Origin: Gemmiger formicilis
GTDB lineage: Bacteria > Bacillota > Clostridia > Oscillospirales > Ruminococcaceae
Assembly: GCF_018784445.1 (NCBI RefSeq)
Contig: NZ_WQOH01000031.1
Location: 39,639-103,638 of the forward strand
Length of the DNA: 64,000 nucleotides
Reading direction: 5' to 3'
Below the pieces are notes generated by a model that saw only the letters and a list, made by a program, of their open reading frames with translations, was not told where the DNA came from and made no database searches. Both the position numbers and the translations under genes were made by a program. Below are positions 51,595-59,428 of this stretch, one piece after another; position 1 is the first letter of the stretch; every line of letters starts with the position of its first letter.

Positions 51595-51620
51595 CCCGCC
51601 GGGATGGCGGGTCGTTTTTT
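51593..51620 (+). terminator. Terminator of the XRE gene
   Basis: GACCCGCC (51593-51600) pairs with GGCGGGTC (51606-51613), then GTTTTTTG. The stem overlaps the stop codon. Confidence 0.9.
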
Positions 51621-51641
51621 GTTTTATAGCGGCCTTCGGTT

Positions 51642-51716
51642 GTAGGGGGCGGCGTCCTCGCCGCCCCGCAGGGTTCCCTACATGAAGCTGCGGGCCGCAC
51701 ATGTGCGGTCCCTACA
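51642..51716. repeat. Paired palindromic repeat, family B variant
   Basis: Left GTAGGGGGCGGCGTCCTCGC then CGCCCCGC, right GCGGGCCGCACATGTGCGGT then CCCTAC. The rest of the 316-bp gap before ddl (51717-51910) holds AT-rich sequence with a weak -10 (TATGAT, near 51851) and no gene. Confidence 0.75.
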
Positions 51717-51910
51717 GGGCGGCGGCGTTTTGGCCGTACATCTGCCTAGGAAGTCCGCCGGGCGGGATAAATCTCTCCCCCTACGATATATTCGCCTAAA
51801 AAATCGTAAAAATAATCTAGCCAACGGCCGCATAATATGTTATGATTATAAGCTGAAGACTTGTAGTGTGCCCCAAGGGGCCGCGCAATTTTACAAAGGG
51901 AGTCTTTTTG

Positions 51911-53020
51911 ATGAATAGTAATTCCAAGCTGCGCGTTGCGCTCTTCTTCGGCGGCGTCTCCAGCGAGCATGAGGTCAGCTGCGTGTCGGCCTCGGCCTGG
52001 CTGCGCGCCCTGGGCCAAAGCCCCTGCGCAGAACAATATGAGGTATTCCCGGTGGGCATCACCAAGACCGGCCGCTGGCTGGCCTGCCACCCCACGCCCG
52101 AGGCCATGGCCGACGGCAGTTGGGAGCAGGGCAGCTGCACGCCCTGTGTGCTCAGCCCGGACCGCGCGGACCACGGTATCTGGCTGCTGAAAGACGGCAA
52201 GGCCGAGCTTGTCCGCATTGACATCTGCGCCCCGGTCATGCACGGCAAAAACGGCGAGGACGGCACCATTCAGGGCCTGTTTGAGATGGCCCGCATCCCC
52301 TACGTGGGCTGCGGCGTGCTGGGCAGCGCCGTCTGCATGGACAAAGCCGTTGCCAACGCCCTGATGGACGCTGCGGGCGTGCCCCACTGCAAGTGGGTGG
52401 CCGCCACCCGCGCCGACCTGGCGCTGAACGGCCCCGTGGTGCTGGACGCCGTGGAGGCAAAGCTGGGCTATCCCATCTTTGTCAAACCCGCCAATGCGGG
52501 TTCCAGCGTGGGTATCTCCAAGGCGGCCGACCGCGCCATGCTGGAGCAGGCGGTTGAGATTGCCCTGCGCGAGGACGACAAGGTCGTGTTTGAGGAGTTC
52601 ATCGACGCGCAGGAGGTCGAGTGTGCCGCCATCGGCAACCCTGACGACCCCGCCAGCGTCATGACGACCCGCCCGGGCGAGATTCTGGCCGGGGCCGAGT
52701 TCTACACCTACGACGACAAGTACAAAAACGGCGTGTCCCAGACCGTCATCCCCGCCCATTTGAGCGAGGAAAAGCTCGACGAGGTGAAGGCCGAGGCCCG
52801 CAAGGCCTATCTGGCGCTGAACTGCGCGGGTCTGTCCCGCTGCGACTTCTTTGTGGAGCGCGGCACCGGGCGCGTTTTGTGCAACGAGCTGAACACCCTG
52901 CCCGGCTTTACGCCCATCAGTATGTACCCCAAGCTGATGGAGCACGAGGGGCTGAGCTATGCGGCACTGGTCGATAAGCTGCTGCAGCTGGCCCTGCACC
53001 GCCGGAAGGGGGCCTACTGA
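51911..53020 (+). CDS. ddl: D-alanine--D-alanine ligase
   Basis: Makes D-Ala-D-Ala for peptidoglycan, 369 residues. ATP-grasp features: LFFGGVSSEHEVSCVSA (about 13-29), HGKNGEDGTIQGLFE (about 108-122), KPANAGSSVGISK (about 187-199), and C-terminal RCDFFVERGTGRVLCNELNT LPGFTPISMYPK. AAAGGGAG precedes the ATG at 51911. The stop overlaps the murI start by one base, coupling two peptidoglycan precursor enzymes. Confidence 0.97.
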   Translation: MNSNSKLRVALFFGGVSSEHEVSCVSASAWLRALGQSPCAEQYEVFPVGITKTGRWLACHPTPEAMADGSWEQGSCTPCVLSPDRADHGIWLLKDGKAELVRIDICAPVMHGKNGEDGTIQGLFEMARIPYVGCGVLGSAVCMDKAVANALMDAAGVPHCKWVAATRADLALNGPVVLDAVEAKLGYPIFVKPANAGSSVGISKAADRAMLEQAVEIALREDDKVVFEEFIDAQEVECAAIGNPDDPASVMTTRPGEILAGAEFYTYDDKYKNGVSQTVIPAHLSEEKLDEVKAEARKAYLALNCAGLSRCDFFVERGTGRVLCNELNTLPGFTPISMYPKLMEHEGLSYAALVDKLLQLALHRRKGAY

Positions 53021-53835
53021 TGGACCCGCGCCCCATCGGCGTTTTTGACAGCGGCCTGGGCGGGCTGACCGCCGTGCGCCAGCTGCGCCGCGTGCTGCCC
53101 GGCGAGGATATCGTCTACTTTGGCGACACCGGCCGCGTGCCCTACGGCAGCCGCGGGCGGGACATCATTGTGCAGTACGCGCGGCAGGATATCCGCTTTT
53201 TATTGCAGCAGGACGTAAAATTCATCATTGCTGCCTGCGGTACGGTGTCCTCGACCTATCCGCCTGAGGAAGCCGCCAAACTGCCCGTGCCGTTCACCGG
53301 CGTGGTGGGCGCGACGGCCCGCGCGGCAGTGGATGCGACCCGCAACAAAAAAGTGGGTATCATCGGCACGGCGGCGACGGTGCGCAGCGGGTCCTATGCG
53401 GCGGTCATCCGCGACATGATGCCCGAGGTGGAGATTTTCGCCCGGGCCTGCCCGATGTTCGTGCCGCTGGTGGAAAACGGCTATTTCAACGACGGCAACC
53501 CGGTCACAAAGCTCATCATTGCGGAGTATCTGCAGGAGCTGAAGGACGCGGGCGTTGACACGCTGATTTTGGGCTGCACACACTATCCGCTGCTGAAAAA
53601 GATGATCGGCGATTTTATGGGCGGCGACGTGCATCTGGTGGATTCCGGCAAGGTGACGGCGCAGGCCGCCGCGGCCGCGCTGGACGACCTGGGGCTGCTG
53701 AACGGCAAGACCAGCGGCGGCACGGCGAAGTATTTTGTCAGCGACACACCGGACAATTTCGACGAGCTGGCCCACACGTTCTTAGGCGAATACGCCGGCG
53801 GAACGGTGGAGCGCATTGCGATCGAAACATATTGA
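53020..53835 (+). CDS. murI: Glutamate racemase, variant first active-site motif
   Basis: Provides D-glutamate for peptidoglycan, 271 residues. Substrate-binding FDSGLGGLTAV (9-19), YFGDTGRVPYGSR (33-45), catalytic Cys in IIAACGTVSS (about Cys73) and second Cys in LGCTHYPLL (about 183-191) are present. The usual first motif is ACNTAS; here Asn is Gly, so substrate contacts may differ. Starts one base inside the ddl stop (TGATG). Confidence 0.94.
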   Translation: MDPRPIGVFDSGLGGLTAVRQLRRVLPGEDIVYFGDTGRVPYGSRGRDIIVQYARQDIRFLLQQDVKFIIAACGTVSSTYPPEEAAKLPVPFTGVVGATARAAVDATRNKKVGIIGTAATVRSGSYAAVIRDMMPEVEIFARACPMFVPLVENGYFNDGNPVTKLIIAEYLQELKDAGVDTLILGCTHYPLLKKMIGDFMGGDVHLVDSGKVTAQAAAAALDDLGLLNGKTSGGTAKYFVSDTPDNFDELAHTFLGEYAGGTVERIAIETY

Positions 53836-53837
53836 GC

Positions 53838-54003
53838 GCTGTCACCGAAGGTGACTGATGAGGGCGAAGTTTCCGGGCATTACCCATTTACAGGCAGTAA
53901 TGGCAAGGTCGCCCCTCATCCGGCCTTGCGGGCCACCGCACCCCTTCTGGCGCTGCGCGCCACCTCCCCCGTATCGGGGGAGTCTGTCCCCGAGGGGGAA
54001 GGC
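53838..54003. repeat. Palindromic repeat family A
   Basis: GCTGTCACCGAAGGTGACTG at the left, CCCCGAGGGGGAAGGC at the right, with GATGAGGGCGA / TCGCCCCTCATC arms and a CACCTCCCCCGTATCGGGGG module. Confidence 0.8.
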
Positions 54004-54021
54004 TTTTAGTAGAGGTACACC

Positions 54022-54459
54022 ATGGAAGAAAAATATCTCATCACCATCAAGGGCACGATGGAGCAGCGCGGCGACACGGACACCGTGGAGCTGATGACGC
54101 GCGGCTCACTGGTACACAAGGATGGCGCTTACTATATTGTATACAAAGAGACCGAGGCCACCGGCTACGAGGGCTGCACGACAACGGTAAAGGTGGCCGA
54201 CGACGCGCGCAAAGTCTCGATGCTGCGGTTCGGCAAGCAGACGAGTCAGCTCGTCATCGAGAAGGGCACCCGCCACCTCTGCCATTACGAGACGGGGTAC
54301 GGTGCCATCAGTCTGGGCGTGTCCGCTGACGTCATCGAGCACGCGCTGGACGAAAACGGCGGCAAGCTGCAATTCAGCTACACGCTGGATTCCGGTGCCG
54401 AGAGTTTCATCAGCCGGAATCTTGTTGACATTACGGTCGATAAGCTGCCGGAATCTTAA
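54022..54459 (+). CDS. DUF1934 family protein (YwiB-like)
   Basis: 145-residue beta-barrel (calycin-like) cytoplasmic protein of unknown function: YLITIKGTMEQRGDTDTVEL, then GYEGCTTTVKVA and SLGVSADVIEHALDENGGKL with the family's alternating strands. GAGG precedes the ATG. In Firmicutes it is often next to argS, as here; this conserved pairing hints at a translation- or envelope-linked role but no activity is established. Confidence 0.9.
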   Translation: MEEKYLITIKGTMEQRGDTDTVELMTRGSLVHKDGAYYIVYKETEATGYEGCTTTVKVADDARKVSMLRFGKQTSQLVIEKGTRHLCHYETGYGAISLGVSADVIEHALDENGGKLQFSYTLDSGAESFISRNLVDITVDKLPES

Positions 54460-54517
54460 AAACACGCTGCCCCTACGGCTCTCAGCCTACCGGAAAGCAC
54501 TCTGTAAAGGCAAAGCC

Positions 54518-54544
54518 GCGGGCCGGGCCTGCCCGGCCCCTACG
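54518..54544. repeat. Half-copy of family B
   Basis: CGGGCCGGGCCTGCCCGGCC then CCTACGG; a single palindromic end upstream of argS. Confidence 0.7.
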
Positions 54545-54581
54545 GCGTTATCATAGAAAAATCCCCCACAGGAGGTTCATC

Positions 54582-56339
54582 ATGGATTATAAAAACTACA
54601 ACCCCCGTGCGGCGGCGCTGGCACAGGCGCGTGCGCTGCTGACCGATGCCGTCAAGGCAGCCGTCGCTGACGGTGCCCTGCCCGAGGCTGCGCTGCCCGA
54701 CTTCATCGTCGAGATCCCGGCCGACGTCAAAAACGGCGATATCGCATCCAATGTTGCCATGGCCGGTGCCCGCGCGTTCCACAAGGCCCCGCGCCAGATC
54801 GCCGAGGCCATCACCGCAAAATTGCAGCTGGGCGGCAGCCTGTTTGACCGCTTCGAGGTCGCAGGCCCTGGCTTCATCAACCTGTTCCTTGGCCAGGACT
54901 GGTTCACCAGCGTTGTGCGTGCCGCCGTGGCCAGCCCCGAGTACGGCCGCACCGACGTTGGCGCAGGCAAGCGCTACAATGTCGAGTTCGTTTCGGCCAA
55001 CCCCACCGGCCCCATGCATATGGGCAACGCCCGCGGCGGTGCCCTGGGCGACGGCCTGGCCGCCTGCCTGGACTGGGCCGGTTATGACGTGACCCGCGAG
55101 TTCTACATCAACGATGCGGGCAACCAGATCGAGAAATTCGGCAAGAGCCTTGCCATCCGCTATTTGCAGCTCTACAAGGGCGAGGACGCCTGCCCCCTGC
55201 CCGAAGAGTGCTACCAGGGTGCGGATATCATCGCCCGCGCCAAGGAGTTTGCCGCCGTCCACGGCGACGCCTACGTCAACAAGGACTTTGACGAGCTGAA
55301 AAAAGCCATTGTGGCCGATGCCCTGCCCAAGAACATCGCCGGTCTGCAGCGCGACCTCGGCAAGTACCGCATCGAGTACGATGTCTGGTTCCATGAGAGC
55401 GACCTGCACAACTCCGGCGCAGTCAAGGCCGTGGTGGACAAGCTGCTGGAGACCGGCGCCTGCTACAAGGCCGAGGACGGTGCCATCATGTACCGCAGCG
55501 CCCAATACGCCGCCAAGTACGGCGTTGTGAACAAGCGCAAGACCGAAGACGGCAGCGAGGAGGAGGCCAAGGACGAGGTGCTCGTCCGCGCCAACGGTAT
55601 CCCCACCTATTTTGCGGCCGATATCGCCTACCACTACAACAAGCTGGCCGTGCGCGGCTTTGACAAGGCCATCGACGTCTGGGGCGCCGACCACCACGGC
55701 CATGTTGCCCGCATGAAGGGCGCGATGGACGCCATCGGTCTGGACGGCAGCCGCCTGGACATCGTGCTGATGCAGATGGTCAACCTGATGCGCGACGGCA
55801 AGCCCGTGCGTATGAGCAAGCGCACCGGCAAGGCCATCACCCTGACCGACCTGCTGGACGAAGTGCCCATCGATTCCGCGCGGTTCTTCTTCAACCAGCG
55901 CGAGAGCTCCTCCACGCTGGACTTTGACCTGGACCTGGCCGTGCGCAACGACAGCGAGAACCCGGTCTACTACGTGCAGTACGCCCACGCGCGCATCTGC
56001 TCGGTGCTGAAAAAGCTCGAGAGCGAGGGCGTAAAGTTTGCGGGCGCGGACGCCGTGGACGCCAGCGTGCTGACCGACCCCGCCGAGCAGGCGCTCATCC
56101 GCCTGCTGGCCGCCTTCCCCGCCGAGATCGCCGCCGCCGCCGAGAAGTACGACCCGGCCCGCATCACCCGCTACTGCATTGATGTGGCGTCCGCCTACCA
56201 CCGCTTCTACAACGCCTGCCGCATCCTGGATGCCGAGGGTACCGTGCAGCAGGGCCGCATTGCCCTCTGCCTGGCCGTGCGCGGGGTCATCCATAACATT
56301 TTGACGATGTTCAAGGTGAACGCCCCGGAGACGATGTAA
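54582..56339 (+). CDS. argS: Arginyl-tRNA synthetase
   Basis: Class I synthetase, 585 residues. N-terminal Add-1 domain (1-115), HIGH-type HMGN in NPTGPMHMGNARGG (about 138-151), KMSKS-like MSKRTG (about 408-413) and the C-terminal anticodon-binding DALR domain ending VNAPETM. ACAGGAGG precedes the ATG. Read downstream of DUF1934. Confidence 0.97.
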   Translation: MDYKNYNPRAAALAQARALLTDAVKAAVADGALPEAALPDFIVEIPADVKNGDIASNVAMAGARAFHKAPRQIAEAITAKLQLGGSLFDRFEVAGPGFINLFLGQDWFTSVVRAAVASPEYGRTDVGAGKRYNVEFVSANPTGPMHMGNARGGALGDGLAACLDWAGYDVTREFYINDAGNQIEKFGKSLAIRYLQLYKGEDACPLPEECYQGADIIARAKEFAAVHGDAYVNKDFDELKKAIVADALPKNIAGLQRDLGKYRIEYDVWFHESDLHNSGAVKAVVDKLLETGACYKAEDGAIMYRSAQYAAKYGVVNKRKTEDGSEEEAKDEVLVRANGIPTYFAADIAYHYNKLAVRGFDKAIDVWGADHHGHVARMKGAMDAIGLDGSRLDIVLMQMVNLMRDGKPVRMSKRTGKAITLTDLLDEVPIDSARFFFNQRESSSTLDFDLDLAVRNDSENPVYYVQYAHARICSVLKKLESEGVKFAGADAVDASVLTDPAEQALIRLLAAFPAEIAAAAEKYDPARITRYCIDVASAYHRFYNACRILDAEGTVQQGRIALCLAVRGVIHNILTMFKVNAPETM

Positions 56340-56348
56340 AAAAGCTCC

Positions 56349-56543
56349 AAGGCTTCCCCCTTGGGGACAGACTCCCCCGATACGGGGGAGGTGGCGCGCA
56401 GCGCCAGAAGGGGTGCGGTGGCCCCGCAGGGCCGGATGAGGGGCGAGTTTGCCTCAGCAACCCATTCATGGGCAATTACAGTAAGTTTGCCCCTCATCAG
56501 TCGGCGAGCGGGGCCGCCGACAGCTTCCCCCTCGGGGGAAGCC
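56349..56543. repeat. Palindromic repeat family A (long)
   Basis: AAGGCTTCCCCCTTGGGGAC at the left, CTTCCCCCTCGGGGGAAGCC at the right, inner arms GATGAGGGGC (56436-) and GCCCCTCATC, plus the CTCCCCCGATACGGGGGAGG module. Confidence 0.85.
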
Positions 56544-56554
56544 AATATAGCGAA

Positions 56555-56625
56555 AAACCGCTGCTTCTTTTTTCCAAGAAGCAGCGGTTTTATGTTGGCG
56601 TACACGCGCCCAACATATTTATTAT
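56555..56625. terminator. Tandem terminators after argS
   Basis: First: 15-bp stem AAACCGCTGCTTCTT (56555-56569) with AAGAAGCAGCGGTTT (56576-56590), T-rich on both sides. Second: TATGTTGG (56591-56598) with CCAACATA (56610-56617), then TTTATTATA. They isolate the following RNA gene from argS. Confidence 0.88.
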
Positions 56626-56698
56626 ACCATTTTCGATATGGAACAATCAATCCTGATTATGCACAAATATTGCATATAAAGCTTGTGCGGTCTGCGAA

Positions 56699-56727
56699 TA
56701 GACGAAATCCCAAGGCTGTGATATAGT
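56699..56727 (+). promoter_or_regulatory. Promoter of the large non-coding RNA
   Basis: TAGACG (56699-56704; four matches to TTGACA), 17-bp spacer, TATAGT (56722-56727), with AT-rich sequence upstream. A second TATAGT overlaps at 56727-56732. Start would be near 56734. Confidence 0.6.
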
Positions 56728-56733
56728 ATAGTC

Positions 56734-57552
56734 ACAGAAAGAAAACAGCCGGAGATAAGGAGTTAAGAACTCCAAGAGTTGCCACTTTCCAACAAATCTT
56801 CATAAAGACCGATCGTGAACAGACCGACATCTTAAAGAAGATCTTCCAGAAGTTCCCTAAAGTCGGGGAGTGAAAAAGGAAGTACTTTAAGGACTCCGAT
56901 CCAGCAGCACGAGGGCAGAAGACGGAAAGACAAAGTAAAGGCCGCCGGCTAGGATTCGTAAGGAAGGAGGCTCAAGTCCAATGGCAAACTTCAAAGATCC
57001 CATTCACCACCGGCGGGCCTGGGCCTGCTGACAAGATAAGGACCGCATCCAAAGCCGCAGGTCATAACCTGTACAGAAAGCAAAAAGAACGCGATGCACG
57101 GTTGCTTACAACTTCGTTTAGCAGACCCAGGGGCCGTCAAAACAGACCCCCAGCATAACATATAGATCAGGAAGAAAGAAGGCTGGTAGAGATGACCGTC
57201 ACCACTCCGCCGAACAGGAAGCGCCTGAATTTCACCTGATTACCAAGGAGAAACTCCAATGTACTAGAGTTAAGAGGCTTTGGTCCTCAGCATCAGACCC
57301 AGACCCCAGGAACGATCTTAATAACGACCATTACTCCGTTCCACAAATGCTTTTGAGCAAATAACGAACCAGAGGGTAAGTCCAATGAACAGTTAGTAAG
57401 ATCCTGAAAGGGCAATCAAAATTCGCAAAAAGATAGGATGATTCCCATGACGATGCGGAAACAGTCCGAAAAATAACGAAAAAGGGTTATGAGGCTATGA
57501 CTCCGAAGAAGTAAGACCGCCGGGGCGAACGAAATGTTCGCCCCGGCTTTTT
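56734..57552 (+). ncRNA. Large structured non-coding RNA of about 820 nt, class unknown
   Basis: No reading frame above about 60 codons occurs here on either strand, although long chance ORFs are everywhere else in this G+C-rich window. Base content shifts to A-rich (42% G+C in 57061-57120). Pairings seen by eye: hairpins 56759-56764/56768-56773, 57058-57062/57067-57071, 57130-57138/57145-57151, 57247-57250/57254-57257; long-range stems CCGCCGG 56942-56948 with CCGGCGG 57010-57016, and TGGGCCTGCT 57020-57029 with AGCAGACCCA 57120-57129 (one mismatch). The two ends can pair (CGGAG 56750-56754 with CTCCG 57501-57505, or AGCC with GGCT next to it). AAGTCCAATG occurs twice (56974, 57378). It has its own promoter and a perfect terminator. 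Not RNase P, tmRNA, 6S, SRP or an intron by their core motifs; a member of a giant-RNA class such as ROOL, GOLLD or OLE is possible but no OLE partner gene is adjacent. Confidence 0.8.
57519..57552 (+). terminator. Terminator of the large RNA
   Basis: 12-bp perfect stem GCCGGGGCGAAC (57519-57530) with GTTCGCCCCGGC (57536-57547), 5-nt loop, then TTTTTG. Confidence 0.96.
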
Positions 57553-57579
57553 GTGTTGTGCAGCAATATGGGCGCACAA

Positions 57580-57806
57580 CCCGGGAGGGATGAATCCCTC
57601 CCCTGCAAACCTAATTCACGGGAGGGCGTAGGGCGGCCTGCCCCCAGGCCGCCATGCCCATTTGCGGGAGTGAGAAACTTTGCGGGTTATGCCTGTAGGG
57701 GGCGGCGTCCCCGACGCCCCGCAAAGGGGTCAAGCCCCGCCCTGCAAATCAACCGCGAAAGGGGTGCAGCCGTAAACCTGCGGGCCGGGCATGCCCGGCC
57801 CCTACA
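57580..57806. repeat. Cluster of palindromic repeat halves
   Basis: In order: GGGAGGGATGAATCCCTCCC (57582), GGCGGCCTGCCCCCAGGCCG (57631), GTAGGGGGCGGCGTCCCCGA to CGCCCC (57695), and GGGCCGGGCATGCCCGGCCC then CTAC (57782). Each is a separate palindrome of the B type with GTAGGG/CCCTAC heads. No gene. Confidence 0.75.
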
Positions 57807-57815
57807 GAGCGGTTT

Positions 57816-58289
57816 TCACAGCATACACCGCATAACCTTCGTCGCTTCGACAAAATCCTGCGACTCGTAGAGTTTTACAGCGCTTTCATTCTGGGCTAAA
57901 ACATTCAGTTCTACGTATTCCAGCCGCCGGTTCCGGGCCCAGCGCTTGGCGGCGGCCAGCAGTTCGCCGCCGATGCCCCGGCCGCGGTAAGCCTTGCCGA
58001 CGACCAGATCTTCCAGCCGGGCGTAGCGGTGGGGCAGCACGCAGCTGTACGCGGGCGTCCACCCGGCGTAGGTGACAAGCGCAAAGCCCACCGGTGTGCC
58101 GTCCTGCTCAGCCAGCAGAAAATCCGCGTCCTGCGCCTTGACGGTGCTGCTGATCTCCGCTTCTTCCCGCGGGGCCTCGCAGAAAAACTCCGGCTGCAGA
58201 TCCACCATGGCGGCGTCCAGCTCGCGGTACAGCGCAATGATGGCGGGGATATCCCCCTCCCCCGCCGGGCGTATCACGGTCTTTTGCAT
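57816..58289 (-). CDS. GNAT-family N-acetyltransferase
   Basis: 157-residue acetyl-CoA-dependent transferase. Motif A VVGKAYRGRGIGGELL (about 99-114; the Arg/Gln-x-x-Gly-x-Gly/Ala acetyl-CoA loop is RGRGIG) and motif B ALYESQDFV-like KLYESQDFVEA are clear. GGGGGAG precedes the ATG at 58289. Substrate unknown. It lies downstream of the 77-residue gene, separated by a terminator, and converges on the large RNA. Confidence 0.9.
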   Translation of the reverse strand: MQKTVIRPAGEGDIPAIIALYRELDAAMVDLQPEFFCEAPREEAEISSTVKAQDADFLLAEQDGTPVGFALVTYAGWTPAYSCVLPHRYARLEDLVVGKAYRGRGIGGELLAAAKRWARNRRLEYVELNVLAQNESAVKLYESQDFVEATKVMRCML

Positions 58290-58311
58290 TCTTGTCTCCC
58301 CCTTTGCCATA

Positions 58312-58344
58312 ACCAAAAACCGGCGGACGCAGTTGTCCGCCGGT
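58312..58344 (-). terminator. Terminator of the 77-residue protein gene
   Basis: Minus-strand stem ACCGGCGGAC (58344-58335) with GTCCGCCGGT (58328-58319), loop AACTGC, then TTTTGG. Confidence 0.9.
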
Positions 58345-58349
58345 GCAAA

Positions 58350-58583
58350 TTACTTGATTTCCTGAATGGTGTAGTTGAAGCCGTACTCTTCCTGCAGCTT
58401 CTTCACAGCAGGCTCGCAGTCCTCAATAAAGGTCGCGGAGTAAACGCTCTGGCCGTTGTGGGCCTTCTTGTACTCCTCCACAATCTCGTTCAGCTTGTTC
58501 CAGCCCTCGTTAGCCTTGGCCTGATCCATATCCTGCGGGAAATCAATGATAAATTCGCGATGTTTAGGGATACGTGCTTTCAT
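58350..58583 (-). CDS. Conserved-looking 77-residue protein of unknown function
   Basis: Small charged, soluble protein (MKARIPKHREFIIDFPQDMD) with alternating helix-forming stretches (AKANEGWNKLNEIVEEYKKA; EDCEPAVKKLQEEYGFNYTI). CAGGAG precedes the ATG, a consensus-like promoter lies 41-69 bp upstream and a terminator directly after, so it is a real, independently expressed gene. Two Trp/Tyr positions and one Cys; no known motif recognised. Confidence 0.75.
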   Translation of the reverse strand: MKARIPKHREFIIDFPQDMDQAKANEGWNKLNEIVEEYKKAHNGQSVYSATFIEDCEPAVKKLQEEYGFNYTIQEIK

Positions 58584-58623
58584 GGTAAGTCACTCCTGAA
58601 TTTTTTATTCAATATACATCTGT

Positions 58624-58652
58624 ATATTACAGCATTTTACACGCCAAAGCAA
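58624..58652 (-). promoter_or_regulatory. Promoter of the 77-residue protein gene
   Basis: Minus strand TTGCTT (58652-58647), 17-bp spacer, TAATAT (58629-58624). It overlaps the end of tatD. Confidence 0.65.
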
Positions 58653-59428
58653 GCCTTGGCGTTTTGGGCGGTCTGGTCCAGCACAGCCTGGGCGTCCATG
58701 TCCCAAATCGTACCGATGTACGCCGCCACGTGGGCAATGTTGCGGCTGTCGTTGCGGGTGCCGCGCACCGGCTCGGGGGCCATGTAGGGGCAGTCGGTTT
58801 CCAGCAGCGCCCGCTCGTGCGGGATGGCGGCCAGCACCTTGGCCGCACGCTTGGCCCCTTTGTAGGTCACAGCGCCGCCAAAGCCCAGGTACATACCCTG
58901 TTCCACCAGCCAGGCCGCGTCGTCGGCGCTGCCGCTGTAACAGTGCAGTGCGCCGCGCGGCTTATATTTGCGCAGCAGCTCGTACATTTCGGCGTGGGCC
59001 TCGCGGTCGTGGACCGACACCGGCAAATCCAGCTCTTTCGCAAGTTGTAATTGTGCCTCAAACAGGTCGTACTGCTCCTGCCGGGGCACCGGCCAGTGGT
59101 GGTCGAGGCCGATTTCCCCCACCGCCACGACCGACTTATCTTCAAACAGCGGGCGCATGGCGGCCAGCTCGGCACGCCAATCGCCGTGATAAACGGCCAC
59201 CGTGGCGGCGTCCTCCTCGATCAGGCTCTCCGGGTGGATGCCGATGGCTGCGTGGAAGTACGGTGCACTGTGCGCCAGTTCCAGCACGCGGGCGGCATCA
59301 CCAGAGTGGGTGGCACATTCCAGCACGCCCACCACGCCGCCCGCAGGCAAAGCAGTCAACAGTGCGGCGCGGTCAGCATCAAACTGACGCGAGGAATAGT
59401 GCGCGTGGGTGTCAAAAATGTTTGTCAT
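58637..59428 (-). CDS. tatD: TatD-family metal-dependent DNase
   Basis: 263-residue TIM-barrel hydrolase: DTHAHY (6-11), VGEIGLDHHW (metal Glu, about 100-109), SVHDREAH, HCYSGS and ETDCPYMAPEP with the last metal Asp. All ligands present. The ATG at 59428 overlaps the EamA gene stop (ATGA). TatD enzymes degrade DNA, often 3'-5', and are usually near metG as here. Confidence 0.94.
   Translation of the reverse strand: MTNIFDTHAHYSSRQFDADRAALLTALPAGGVVGVLECATHSGDAARVLELAHSAPYFHAAIGIHPESLIEEDAATVAVYHGDWRAELAAMRPLFEDKSVVAVGEIGLDHHWPVPRQEQYDLFEAQLQLAKELDLPVSVHDREAHAEMYELLRKYKPRGALHCYSGSADDAAWLVEQGMYLGFGGAVTYKGAKRAAKVLAAIPHERALLETDCPYMAPEPVRGTRNDSRNIAHVAAYIGTIWDMDAQAVLDQTAQNAKACFGV

Noticed and set aside
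56734..57552. RNase P RNA, tmRNA, 6S RNA, SRP RNA or group I/II intron for the gene-free region
   Set aside because: I looked for the RNase P GAGGAAAGTCC core, a tmRNA tag frame and tRNA-like ends, an intron domain V and intron-encoded protein, and found none.
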